Shown: positions 24,999-33,326 of the stretch, piece after piece
How the letters are laid out: each line of letters begins with the position of its first letter
Position numbering within the stretch: position 1 is the stretch's first letter
NCBI GenBank assembly: GCA_016840855.1
Contig: JAEORO010000015.1
Location: 1-41,694, forward strand
Length of the DNA stretch: 41,694 nt
Reading direction: 5' to 3'
Source of the DNA: Candidatus Thorarchaeota archaeon
GTDB lineage: Archaea; Asgardarchaeota; Thorarchaeia; Thorarchaeales; Thorarchaeaceae
Position numbers and translations under genes: made by a program
The notes under the pieces: model-generated
Told to the model about the DNA's origin: nothing
The model's input: the letters and a program-made list of their open reading frames with translations, nothing else
Database searches by the model: none

Positions 24999-26477
24999 TT
25001 ATCGAGGAAGATAGGTTTCTACTTGACGGAGGTCTTGTTCTCGTAAGCGAGTCCTAGATAGACTAGCACTAAGAAGTGTTCGTAGGATTGATTTTTCCTT
25101 GAGTAGGTCACGAGAAAGGTAAGCACGACCACCTGCAGCTCTAGCGACAAGGTATGCGCCAAATGTCTTTCTGAATTCATCAACCATAAGGATGGTTTCG
25201 ATAGTATCATGCAAACCCTCCTTCTTCATTCTCAATGTGGCGGCTAGCTCGAGAGCTTCATGGTATGGACGCTTCAGAAAACGAGGCCATTTAGATTGCT
25301 CAGAATCGACATTGACAGCTGCAAGCCGAACTTTTGCTTTCCTAACCAATCGTGCAGTACGAACAAGGTCTTGAACAGGTGTATATTGCTCATGACCAGG
25401 ACCAGCGGATTGAGCAAGAGGAATATTGGGAGAGAAATCTGAAACTAGTATCAAAAGGGGTTCGATGTCGTTGTTACGCATGCGTTCTCTCCGAATTGTA
25501 TCAAGGGACTTCTTGAGAGCCTCAGCTAAAGGTGTAAGCCCTGAAATCTTAAGACGCCCCAAAGCTCGATAGATTTTGTTCCAATTAGTTGTTGGTGCTT
25601 GAATCTCAACAGCTCCACTATCTTTGAAAGCAATAATCCCAGTACGATCCTTTGATCCTCTTGTTTCACTCTCTATTCTTTCAAGAAATTCTCTGACCTC
25701 TTCCATACTACCTTTCATTGAGAGACTTACATCAATTACAAGAATGATTGTGAGTGGTGTGCGTCCTGTAAAAACACTCTCACGGAGATCTGCTTTCTTA
25801 ATCTTGAGTGAACCATCGGATTTCTTCCCAGTTCGTGCGATTGCGGCCATTATGGTGGATGGGACATGTATACTTCCTACTTCTCCAGTCGGAATTCTTG
25901 AACGAACAGGTCTACCATATTTTATTGTGTCGGAGGACTTTAGAGACCCTACTGCTCTTGAGCTAATTCGTTTCTTGATCCAACCACCTGATGAAACCCG
26001 TGCTCGGATCATCGCCCTTTTTCTCAACATATCCAAATCGAATAGTTCTTCGCCTGTGTCAATGTCTGGCATCTTCACAAAGAATAAATCATCCAATCCA
26101 AAAGGTGCTTCTCTAATTTCAGATTTGGGACCTGATACCATATCCGGCGTTTGAGGGGTATATGGTCTCGTTGCTAGACCCCACTCATCACCTGGTTCTG
26201 GCTTCCCTCCACCAGGTTCTACAGTATCGATGCCTGCAGCAGGTCCACTGCTTCTACGGGTCATAACATCCAACCATTTCCTGACTACATACCACAAAAT
26301 AGGAGCAATAACAATACTATCAATAATCAAAGCCGGCGCTGAGGGGAACTGAAAAATCGGAACTCCAAGAATCCAGTTGATAGGACTTACATAGAGCCAT
26401 GCAAGATAGATGAAGAAAACCACCATCATTACTGCAATGATAGTTCCTTTAATGGGATCACCCTGAGGACTCCTCAC
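24999..26477 (-). CDS. Membrane-anchored VWA-domain protein (chelatase D-like subunit)
   Basis: 492 aa. Two membrane spans (about 11-30 and 47-66) are followed by a proline/glycine-rich linker and a cytoplasmic region. A VWA domain begins near 243 with a complete MIDAS: DVSLS (249-253), a threonine in SGLTPLAEAL and an aspartate in LVSDFSPN. This resembles the VWA half of Mg-chelatase D subunits, here without the AAA half and with a membrane anchor, which is not usual for chelatases. It overlaps the AAA+ gene by 4 bases (ATGA), so the two should act as an ATPase/adaptor pair. No tetrapyrrole gene is nearby, so the client is unknown. Confidence 0.88.
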   Translation of the reverse strand: MRSPQGDPIKGTIIAVMMVVFFIYLAWLYVSPINWILGVPIFQFPSAPALIIDSIVIAPILWYVVRKWLDVMTRRSSGPAAGIDTVEPGGGKPEPGDEWGLATRPYTPQTPDMVSGPKSEIREAPFGLDDLFFVKMPDIDTGEELFDLDMLRKRAMIRARVSSGGWIKKRISSRAVGSLKSSDTIKYGRPVRSRIPTGEVGSIHVPSTIMAAIARTGKKSDGSLKIKKADLRESVFTGRTPLTIILVIDVSLSMKGSMEEVREFLERIESETRGSKDRTGIIAFKDSGAVEIQAPTTNWNKIYRALGRLKISGLTPLAEALKKSLDTIRRERMRNNDIEPLLILVSDFSPNIPLAQSAGPGHEQYTPVQDLVRTARLVRKAKVRLAAVNVDSEQSKWPRFLKRPYHEALELAATLRMKKEGLHDTIETILMVDEFRKTFGAYLVARAAGGRAYLSRDLLKEKSILRTLLSASLSRTRLREQDLRQVETYLPR

Positions 26478-27667
26478 TCCTTCCGGAGTTTTTTTTTGCC
26501 TTCTTGTTTTCCAGAAGTTGCAAATCTGGATCCTCGACCAAAGCGACCTCCACTGATTCGAGCACCAGATTTATCGTCATCCTCTTCTGGAACCTCGGTA
26601 GGAGATTTTCGTCGCTCTGTTTTCTGAGCTACATCTACAGCTTTTGTTATCGCTTGATCTACATCTTCTGGAGAGGGAGGTTCTAACAGTCCACCACGAC
26701 GAGTCCTATGACTAAGTACAAGTTGTGATGCAAGCTTCATATCATCAAGTGTAACCTGCTTGCGTCCCTCGAGTGCAGCATTTGTGATTGCAGCTTTACT
26801 AATGATGATATCTGGTCTAACACCATCTACTTCGAGAGCATCGCAAGCCATTGCAATTGCTCTCAAATTTACATCAGGCAGAACTACTTCTCGGAGTATT
26901 TCTTTAGCTTGGATTATTCTATCACGAAGCTCTGCTTGTTGAGCTGCCCAGCATTCTCTGAATTTGTCAGGATCTTCTTCGAACGCAAGATTTCTCCTAA
27001 CGAGTTCCATTCTTTCTTCAATTGAATGATGACTTCCAACAGCGACATGAAGTGGAAATCGATCTAATAGCTGTGGTCTTAGCTCACCTTCTTCTGGATT
27101 CATAGTGCCGATTAAGACAAAATCTGATGGATGAGCTATTGAGATGCCTTCACGTTCAATCACATTGATCTTTGTTGCTGCTGCATCAAGGAGGTCATCA
27201 ACAAGATGATCTGGAAGTAGGTTCACTTCATCTACATAAAGGACATTCTGATGAGCCTCAGCGAGTATTCCAGGCCGAAGAGCTTGAATTCCATCTTGTA
27301 ATACTCTTTCAATATCAAGTGCTCCAATCAATCGATCTTCAGTTGTTGAGAGCGGGAGATTCACAACCCTCATTTTTCTTGATTCAGATTGTATCTTTTT
27401 TCCAGATTCAAGATTAGTTCTACATTCTTCACATAAGAAATCATGATTGTTGGGGTTACAACCAAACCTGCATCCTACCACAACTTCTACTTCAGGTAAG
27501 AGGTCTGCTAACGCTCGCACTACGGTCGTTTTCCCAGTGCCTTTTGGACCAGATACAAGGACACCACCAATTTGTGGGTTAATACCATTAAGAATGAGGG
27601 CAAGCTTTAATCGCTCAAGACCGACTAGAGATGTGAAAGGTAATGTTGTCCGTCTTAGCTCGCCCAT
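26474..27667 (-). CDS. AAA+ ATPase of the Mg-chelatase I (BchI/ChlI) family
   Basis: 397 aa from ATG 27667. A GTG at 27676 is in frame. Walker A GPKGTGKTT at 40-48, a cysteine insertion C66-x3-C70...C79-x2-C82 that could bind zinc, Walker B VLYVDEVNLL, a sensor region LIGTMNPEEGELRPQLLDRF and a C-terminal lid. The tail (about 340-397) is basic and disordered. Such ATPases remodel or load metal into partners through a VWA protein, here the membrane-anchored gene that follows. A TATA-like AAATATA gives a near-leaderless transcript. Substrate unknown. Confidence 0.9.
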   Translation of the reverse strand: MGELRRTTLPFTSLVGLERLKLALILNGINPQIGGVLVSGPKGTGKTTVVRALADLLPEVEVVVGCRFGCNPNNHDFLCEECRTNLESGKKIQSESRKMRVVNLPLSTTEDRLIGALDIERVLQDGIQALRPGILAEAHQNVLYVDEVNLLPDHLVDDLLDAAATKINVIEREGISIAHPSDFVLIGTMNPEEGELRPQLLDRFPLHVAVGSHHSIEERMELVRRNLAFEEDPDKFRECWAAQQAELRDRIIQAKEILREVVLPDVNLRAIAMACDALEVDGVRPDIIISKAAITNAALEGRKQVTLDDMKLASQLVLSHRTRRGGLLEPPSPEDVDQAITKAVDVAQKTERRKSPTEVPEEDDDKSGARISGGRFGRGSRFATSGKQEGKKKLRKE

Positions 27668-27670
27668 CAG

Positions 27671-27709
27671 TATCACTTTTAGCTATATTTCCGCGGAAAT
27701 AGAGTGATA
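27671..27709. promoter_or_regulatory. Nested palindromic operator candidate between the AAA+ ATPase and threonine synthase genes
   Basis: A perfect 16-bp palindrome TATTTCCGCGGAAATA (27686-27701) lies in the divergent promoter region. Outside it, TATCACT (27671-27677) and AGTGATA (27703-27709) form a second inverted pair, asymmetrically spaced. The palindrome abuts TATA-like sequence for both directions, so a dimeric repressor bound there could control both genes. Confidence 0.5.
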
Positions 27710-27742
27710 GTTACAAATAAGGCTAAGTGTTCATGTAATATA

Positions 27743-28906
27743 GTGAGTGTTTTGATATCGTACATCTCACACCTGGAATGTCCGCAATGCAGAAGAAAGC
27801 ATTCACCTGAAACTATGGCGACATATTGTATTTGCGGATCTCCCCTCTTCGCCATATACAACCTAGATGGTGTACAAGATGCTCTTACAAATAGTGAGTT
27901 TCCCTCAGAAATGAATTCCATGTGGAGATATTCACAACTTCTGCCAGTGAAATCTCCTTCTTGTGTGATTAGTCTTGGTGAAGGATGGACACCTCTAATT
28001 CTATCAAGGCGGCTTGGAAAGCACATTGGTCTCCAGATGCTTCGTATTAAAGATGAAGCCCAAAATCCAACTGCAAGCTTCAAGGACAGAGGTCTCTCTG
28101 CAGCTGTTTCAAGGCATTTCGAACTGGGAGCAAAAGCCTTTGCCCTACCTTCAGCCGGAAATGCTGCAGTTTCTGCAAGTGCATATGCGGCAGCAGCAGG
28201 GCTAGAAGCACATATCTTCATGCCTGATGATACTCCAGAGCCATTCTTTCAGCAATGCGAACTTTTTGGCGCGAAAACAACCAGAGTGAAGGGAACCATA
28301 TCAGAAGCAAGTAAAGTCATGAACGAGCAAAACGGGAACTGGACTGATTTATCGACAACAAAAGAACCCTATCGCGTAGAGGGTAAGAAAACTCTTGGCT
28401 TTGAAATATGTGAACAACTAGGGTGGTCAGTACCGGATGCCATCATCTGTCCAACAGGTGGTGGTACTGCGATTATAGGTATTTGGAAAGCCTTTGATGA
28501 ACTTGAAGCGATTGGATTAATTGGTTCTGAGAGACCTAGAATGTACGCTGCGCAAAGTGGGGGATGTGCTCCTATAGTTCGAGCTATAGAGAAGGGGACT
28601 GATGATATTGAGCCATGGGTAAACGGTGAAACAGAGGCTTTTGGGCTGAGAGTGCCCAATCCATTTGCTGGTAGACTCATACTCAATGTAATAAGGAATT
28701 CAAAAGGAAGTGCAGTGGCTGTAGCTGACCAAGAAATTGGACCCGCTAGGAGGACTGCAGCAAAACTAGAGGGACTCGATTTTTGTCCCGAATCAGCTGT
28801 TGGTATATGCGGACTTTGGAACTTGATTGAGTCTGGTAAGATAGATTATGACGAAGATGTTGTTCTACTTAATACTGGAAGTGGAGCTAAATATACAAAC
28901 CAGTAG
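27743..28906 (+). CDS. thrC: Threonine synthase
   Basis: About 387 aa from GTG 27743. The frame is open from 27704, and TTG 27752 is also possible. The family usually begins just before the zinc ribbon, which here is HLECPQCRRKH...CICGSPL. PLP-fold II enzyme: SLGEGWTPLI, RIKDEAQNPTASFKDRG with the PLP lysine (K127 counted from 27704), SAGNAAVSASAYAAAAG, PTGGGTAIIGIWKAF, and NTGSGAKY near the end. It converts O-phosphohomoserine to threonine. It is divergent from the chelatase-like pair across the palindrome at 27686. Confidence 0.93.
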   Translation: MSVLISYISHLECPQCRRKHSPETMATYCICGSPLFAIYNLDGVQDALTNSEFPSEMNSMWRYSQLLPVKSPSCVISLGEGWTPLILSRRLGKHIGLQMLRIKDEAQNPTASFKDRGLSAAVSRHFELGAKAFALPSAGNAAVSASAYAAAAGLEAHIFMPDDTPEPFFQQCELFGAKTTRVKGTISEASKVMNEQNGNWTDLSTTKEPYRVEGKKTLGFEICEQLGWSVPDAIICPTGGGTAIIGIWKAFDELEAIGLIGSERPRMYAAQSGGCAPIVRAIEKGTDDIEPWVNGETEAFGLRVPNPFAGRLILNVIRNSKGSAVAVADQEIGPARRTAAKLEGLDFCPESAVGICGLWNLIESGKIDYDEDVVLLNTGSGAKYTNQ

Positions 28907-28977
28907 TAACCTGTGCGTAAAAAACCATTATTATTAATAATCGGGTTAGGAACATACTAGGATACTCAAGATGACTC

Positions 28978-30144
28978 ATGGAGGAAATTCAAATCGAAGA
29001 GTCTACTGACAATCAAGACCAGTACCATGGGGTAAAGGATTCACTTGTTGCAGGCAGAAAGGAGCTCGCCTTTTTCATCGGTCTTCTGATATTCTATTTC
29101 TATCTGAGATTTACAGGGATTGAACCAACACTCGTTGTCATTCTCGGATTAATTGGGGGTACTTGGCTTGCCTTTAGACCATCTGAATGGGCTGTTGAAG
29201 GGATGGAGAGCGCAGCTGGTCATCTCGGATATACAGCATATGTTGCGGGAATGCTGTCAAGTCTGGCAAGCAATATGCCTGAAGCAGTCATTAGTGGGAT
29301 AGCAGCTTTCGATGGTTGGAGAACTGGAAGTCAAGACTTACTTGACATTGCTGTTCTTTCAATTCTCATTGCTGCAGGATTCAATATGTTGCTTCTTGGA
29401 ATAACAATTATCATATCCACAAAAGGCAAAGACGACATGGCAGTTCCTGAGGAAGCCATTAAGAAAGATTCTGTATTAATAAGATGGACATTTGTTGCGT
29501 TATTGAGTATGTTTGCTCTTGGCATCTTGGATATGGTAGCTCCTGATGCTCCAGTAGATCCAAGATTTCCACCAGTTGCATCATTCGTGTTGTTCCTCTC
29601 ATATGTCATCTACGCAGCTGCATTGACTACTGGTGATGTCGTTAATGAGAAAGAAAAAGCCGAAGCAAGTCATTCTAAAAGATCTGCAGCAATTTTAGCT
29701 GTTATGGGTTTCATAGGCATCTTTTTTGCAGGCGAGATTCTCACACACTCCATTGAGATTCTTCTCTCAGACTATCATAGTGTCATTGGTCTCCTTGGTA
29801 ACCAAGTAGCAATTGCAGCATTAATCCTAGGTGCAGCTGGAGCACTACCTGAACATGGCATCGCATTGATTGCAGCAACAAAAGGCAAAGTCGGTCTTGC
29901 AGTGGGTAATCTTATTGGAGGGGTTCTACAGATTGTACTACTTGTCATGGGAGGAATAGGAATGTTTGTACCAATCCCCTTGGACAGATATGTTTTGTTT
30001 CAAATCATGGTTATTGCTGGAAGTCTATGGTTCCTGAAAAGAGCAATAACAGATGATCACAAGCTAGATTTCTTTGAAGGGGCAATGATCATTTTACTTC
30101 AAGCGTATGTCTTTGTCTTACTTATTGCAGGTACTCCGGTATGA
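28978..30144 (+). CDS. Cation/Ca2+ exchanger (CaCA superfamily) homolog
   Basis: 388 aa with about ten membrane spans. The two inverted alpha-repeats of the superfamily can be recognised: SSLASNMPEAVISGIAA (E102) with the following LDIAVLSILIAAGFNMLLLG, and GALPEHGIALIAA (E292) with VGLAVGNLIGGVLQI. These acidic residues carry the cation. The first repeat lacks the usual GSN and has GFN instead, so selectivity may differ from Na/Ca exchangers. The N-terminal 25 residues are acidic and cytoplasmic. Confidence 0.82.
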   Translation: MEEIQIEESTDNQDQYHGVKDSLVAGRKELAFFIGLLIFYFYLRFTGIEPTLVVILGLIGGTWLAFRPSEWAVEGMESAAGHLGYTAYVAGMLSSLASNMPEAVISGIAAFDGWRTGSQDLLDIAVLSILIAAGFNMLLLGITIIISTKGKDDMAVPEEAIKKDSVLIRWTFVALLSMFALGILDMVAPDAPVDPRFPPVASFVLFLSYVIYAAALTTGDVVNEKEKAEASHSKRSAAILAVMGFIGIFFAGEILTHSIEILLSDYHSVIGLLGNQVAIAALILGAAGALPEHGIALIAATKGKVGLAVGNLIGGVLQIVLLVMGGIGMFVPIPLDRYVLFQIMVIAGSLWFLKRAITDDHKLDFFEGAMIILLQAYVFVLLIAGTPV

Positions 30145-30769
30145 AATAAGGTAGAATAACTCGAAGGTCATTTTCTCTAATGACAACATTAGCAGCATCA
30201 GCTACATCTTGGTCTTCAGGATTATAAGCAATTGAGAGGCCTACAACACTGAACACACTAACGTCATTGCGGCCATCTCCTACAAACGCAGTCCTCTCCA
30301 ATGGAATTTGGAAATGTTCACATATCTGAGAAATCACATCGGATTTATTGCCCCACGCTACTTGGTTTTTAACAGCCCCTGTAAGAATGCCATCTTGATG
30401 GTGGAGTATGTTAGTAAGAACATAATCTATACCCACCCTTCGACCAATGTCATCAGCCATGATATCTAGACCACCTGAAAGTATTGCAGTCTTCAAGCCA
30501 TGTTTTTTTAAAATTGAGATTGCTTCTTCTGCACCAGGTGAGAGTTGTGTCGAATGAACAACTTTCATGACTTCTGAGAGTGCTTTTCCCTTCCACAAAC
30601 TAGCATCAAGTTCAGCCCATTGATCATAAGTGATTTCACCAGCAAAATACTTGTCATAGTAAAGCTTTCCTTCTTCTGTTGTACCAAAGTGCTCATGAAG
30701 CCTCCACCAAACACTACTGTGTTTTGTAAGAGTCCCATCCACGTCAAAGACGACTAATTGTATTTTCAA
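30122..30769 (-). CDS. HAD phosphatase, phosphoserine-phosphatase-like
   Basis: 215 aa. HAD motifs: DVDGT (D9, D11), the SGG in ILSGGLDIMADDIG, a lysine in WGNKSDVI and VGDGRNDVSVF. The helical cap of the SerB type lies at about 15-85. The likely reaction is hydrolysis of phosphoserine or a similar small phosphomonoester, though related archaeal enzymes act on other substrates. It is convergent with the exchanger, overlapping by 23 bases. Confidence 0.85.
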   Translation of the reverse strand: MKIQLVVFDVDGTLTKHSSVWWRLHEHFGTTEEGKLYYDKYFAGEITYDQWAELDASLWKGKALSEVMKVVHSTQLSPGAEEAISILKKHGLKTAILSGGLDIMADDIGRRVGIDYVLTNILHHQDGILTGAVKNQVAWGNKSDVISQICEHFQIPLERTAFVGDGRNDVSVFSVVGLSIAYNPEDQDVADAANVVIRENDLRVILPYFIPEYLQ

Positions 30770-30808
30770 TCTGAACTACTCCTGAAAATCTGTAGAATGA
30801 GATGGGTC

Positions 30809-31474
30809 CTAACTCTCTTTTTCTCTCGCTCTCTCTTCACGTGCTTCTTTTTCAAGATCTGCTAGTAACTCATCAATACGTTTCTCATCTGAAGCTTCAC
30901 CTTTACTAGTCTTTGAAGGCATAGCACTTTCAGTTTCAAGAGGGGGGAGGACACCTTCTTTCTCAAGCAATACTTCCGCTTCCATTGCTTCCAACTGTCT
31001 GTCTATTCTCTCCTCATCTTCAATAGTCGAATCTGCTCCAGACAGATCCTCAGAGAGTAACTCACCAGCAATGGAGATATGTTCAAAGGATTCGGACAGC
31101 TTATCTAACTGAGTCTGAATTTCTTCTGGTCGTAGCATTGACCGTGCCTCAGTCAGAGCATCGTTTGCTATAGTAAAGGCTCGTAGAACTTCAGCTTGGG
31201 TTTTAGCTTCTTCCAAGTTTAGTAATGCAGTTTCCAATGTAAGAAACTGCTGCTGATAACGAGACTTTCGATTTTCAAGATCCACAACAATTGTAAGATG
31301 AGACCTTGCCATTGAGCGATTACCCTGAGCCATAGCTTCCTTTGCAGACTTTTGTTCCTCTATCATTCTAGTTTCAAGTCTGCGCATCCTCAAGGTCAGA
31401 GCGTTCATTGTGCCCTTCATCTCAAGGATTCCTCGTTCTGCATCTACTTTTTTCTTACCACTAAGAAAGCCCAT
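30809..31474 (-). CDS. ESCRT-III (Snf7/Vps20-like) protein
   Basis: 221 aa from ATG 31474, with GGTGG 5 nt upstream. A TTG at 31486 is in frame. The start MGFLSGKKK resembles the N-termini of eukaryotic Vps20/CHMP6 and CHMP4. The Snf7 core follows: a long basic alpha1-alpha2 hairpin (about 18-95, with GNRSMARSHL at the turn), then an acidic half with MLRPEEIQTQLDKL, LLSEDL and DEERIDRQLEAMEAE. The last helix DEKRIDELLADLEKE is placed like a MIM1-type Vps4-binding motif. ESCRT-III proteins polymerise on membranes to cut or bend them and are disassembled by Vps4. No Vps4 or ESCRT-II gene is in this window, so this is either a dispersed or an additional paralog. Confidence 0.82.
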   Translation of the reverse strand: MGFLSGKKKVDAERGILEMKGTMNALTLRMRRLETRMIEEQKSAKEAMAQGNRSMARSHLTIVVDLENRKSRYQQQFLTLETALLNLEEAKTQAEVLRAFTIANDALTEARSMLRPEEIQTQLDKLSESFEHISIAGELLSEDLSGADSTIEDEERIDRQLEAMEAEVLLEKEGVLPPLETESAMPSKTSKGEASDEKRIDELLADLEKEAREERAREKES

Positions 31475-31539
31475 TTGTTCCACCAAGTTTGCCTTACGAT
31501 TCTATCTCCTTACTTGACGCATTTAAGGTATTGTAATCA

Positions 31540-31559
31540 CTACCCAACAAGTGATATAG
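31540..31559 (+). repeat. Duplicated promoter element, copy 1
   Basis: A 20-bp sequence (ACCCAACAAGTGATATAG at its core) occurs exactly here and at 32411-32430, each about 31 nt before the ATG of one of the two inositol-monophosphatase paralogs. GATATAG acts as TATA at the same spacing. The promoter was carried along in the gene duplication or is kept by selection. Confidence 0.8.
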
Positions 31560-31590
31560 TGATTCCAAATAGCACGAGATTGGTTGTATA

Positions 31591-32403
31591 ATGACAATAC
31601 TCAGGATAGTCCAAGATGCAATAGCAGCGGCTAAGACAGTCATCATTGAGAATCTTGACAAAGCAGCACAAAGAACAGGTGATATGAATCCATTTGGTGA
31701 ACAGACTCTTCTTCTTGATAGAAAAGCGGAGGACACAATTATCGAAGTCTTTTCTGGTTCTAGTACTGATTTTGATATTTTGACTGAGGAAAAAGGTTTC
31801 ATTAAGATTAGAAAAAAACCAGAATACCTAGCAATTATTGACCCAATTGATGGATCAATTAACTTGGAAAGAGGAATCCCGCTTTCTTCTATTGGTGTTT
31901 CAGTAGTCCCCTACAAAGATGCCATGACATCAGATGATATTGAAATTAGCATGATAGATTCACTGTTTACAAATGAAACTTTCACAGCAATTACAGGAAA
32001 AGGCGTGACTAGAAATGGTATTCGAATTCGTCCATCAGCTACTGTTAAACTCCAAGATGCGATAATCTCATGCAACACAAAAAAGACTTGGGACCAAGAC
32101 TATTTGAAGCGGACGATGAGTACTATTAGTGCAGTTCAGGATTTGAGAAGAACTGCGAGTCCACTTTTAGACCTCTGCTGGACAGCTGCAGGATTCATTG
32201 ATGGAATGGTGGACCTAAGAGATATGCTCCCAATAATTCATCTCTGTGGCACACATATGGTTTTTGAAGCTGGTGGTTTTGTATTCGATAAGAATGACAA
32301 TCGATTTTGTGAACCAATAGAACCAAACAAGATGATGAATTTCGTGGCTGCATCCAATGAAGCATTAGCTAGACAAATCTTAGCTAAATTCAAGGGTGAC
32401 TAG
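31591..32403 (+). CDS. Inositol-monophosphatase-family protein, paralog 1
   Basis: 270 aa. FIG/IMPase fold motifs: AED at 46-48, LTEEKGF (E66, E67) and IDPIDGSINLERGIP (D84, D87). The block that in archaeal IMPase/FBPase reads VVDIAAA is here PIIHLCG, so the third metal-site aspartate is His217. The first two metal sites are intact. Normal members hydrolyse inositol 1-phosphate or fructose 1,6-bisphosphate with Mg2+. The change may alter metal use or activity. It is paired with a near-identical gene downstream, apparently from a tandem duplication. Confidence 0.88.
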   Translation: MTILRIVQDAIAAAKTVIIENLDKAAQRTGDMNPFGEQTLLLDRKAEDTIIEVFSGSSTDFDILTEEKGFIKIRKKPEYLAIIDPIDGSINLERGIPLSSIGVSVVPYKDAMTSDDIEISMIDSLFTNETFTAITGKGVTRNGIRIRPSATVKLQDAIISCNTKKTWDQDYLKRTMSTISAVQDLRRTASPLLDLCWTAAGFIDGMVDLRDMLPIIHLCGTHMVFEAGGFVFDKNDNRFCEPIEPNKMMNFVAASNEALARQILAKFKGD

Positions 32404-32410
32404 TTAAACC

Positions 32411-32430
32411 CTACCCAACAAGTGATATAG
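32411..32430 (+). repeat. Duplicated promoter element, copy 2
   Basis: Exact 20-bp copy of 31540-31559, in the 57-bp gap between the two paralogs, at the same distance from the ATG. It implies that the second gene has its own transcription start. Confidence 0.8.
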
Positions 32431-32460
32431 AGCCATCAAATACAAACAATATGATGGCAG

Positions 32461-33273
32461 ATGACTCTTCATAGGACCATTCAGGATGCGGTTCAAGGTG
32501 CAAAGCAGGAAATAATTGAGAATCTTGACATTGCTAGAGAACTCACAGGTAAACTAAATCCCTACGGAGACAAAACTCTCACGCTAGATGCTAAAGCGGA
32601 GGATGCCATAATCGATGTACTCACTAGTTCTGGAACTTCTTTTCAGATTCTGACAGAAGAGAGTGGATTCATCAAGAGCGAGCGCAAGCCCGAGTATCTT
32701 GCGCTGATTGATCCAATTGATGGGTCAGCCAATCTCGAACGAGGAATTCCTTTGGTTTCAATTGGCATATCAGTGGTTCCTTTCAATGACCTCATGACAT
32801 CTGACGATGCTGAAATCAGTGTCATTGAATCAGTTTTTACAGATGAAACATATATTGCAGTCACAGATAGAGGTGTGACAAGAAACGGTTTAACCGTTAA
32901 GACATCAGCTCCAATCGATGTCAATAATGCAATAATATCGTATGATACAAAGAAGACTTGGGATATGGATTTCATGAAAAGGTCACTGAGAGCTATTGGT
33001 TCAGTTCATGATATTAGAAGAACTGCAAGTAATCTTCTTGACCTCTGTTGGACAGCAGCTGGTTTCATTGATGGAATGGTAGACCTCAGGAATATGCTGC
33101 CTATCATTCATCTTTGTGGAACACACATGGTATTTACAGCTGGAGGTTTTGTATTGGACGTAAACGGAACTCGCTTTTCAGCTGTCCTTGAACCGAAAAC
33201 TATGATGAATTTTGTTGCAGCATCCAACGAAACACTTGCTCGCCAAATCTTAGATAAATTCAAAGAAAGCTAA
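32461..33273 (+). CDS. Inositol-monophosphatase-family protein, paralog 2
   Basis: 270 aa, the same length as paralog 1 and aligned without gaps, with roughly two thirds identity by eye. It has LTEESGF, IDPIDGSANLERGIP and the same PIIHLCGTHMVF block with His217 in place of the third metal-site Asp. Differences cluster at the surface and in the loop after residue 105. Conservation of the His in both copies argues that it is functional rather than decay. The next gene (Mrp/NBP35) follows after 53 bp. Confidence 0.88.
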   Translation: MTLHRTIQDAVQGAKQEIIENLDIARELTGKLNPYGDKTLTLDAKAEDAIIDVLTSSGTSFQILTEESGFIKSERKPEYLALIDPIDGSANLERGIPLVSIGISVVPFNDLMTSDDAEISVIESVFTDETYIAVTDRGVTRNGLTVKTSAPIDVNNAIISYDTKKTWDMDFMKRSLRAIGSVHDIRRTASNLLDLCWTAAGFIDGMVDLRNMLPIIHLCGTHMVFTAGGFVLDVNGTRFSAVLEPKTMMNFVAASNETLARQILDKFKES

Positions 33274-33326
33274 CATTTCAGACATATGCGATATTTTATT
33301 AGAATCTCACAGGCGCGGCTGCTTGG

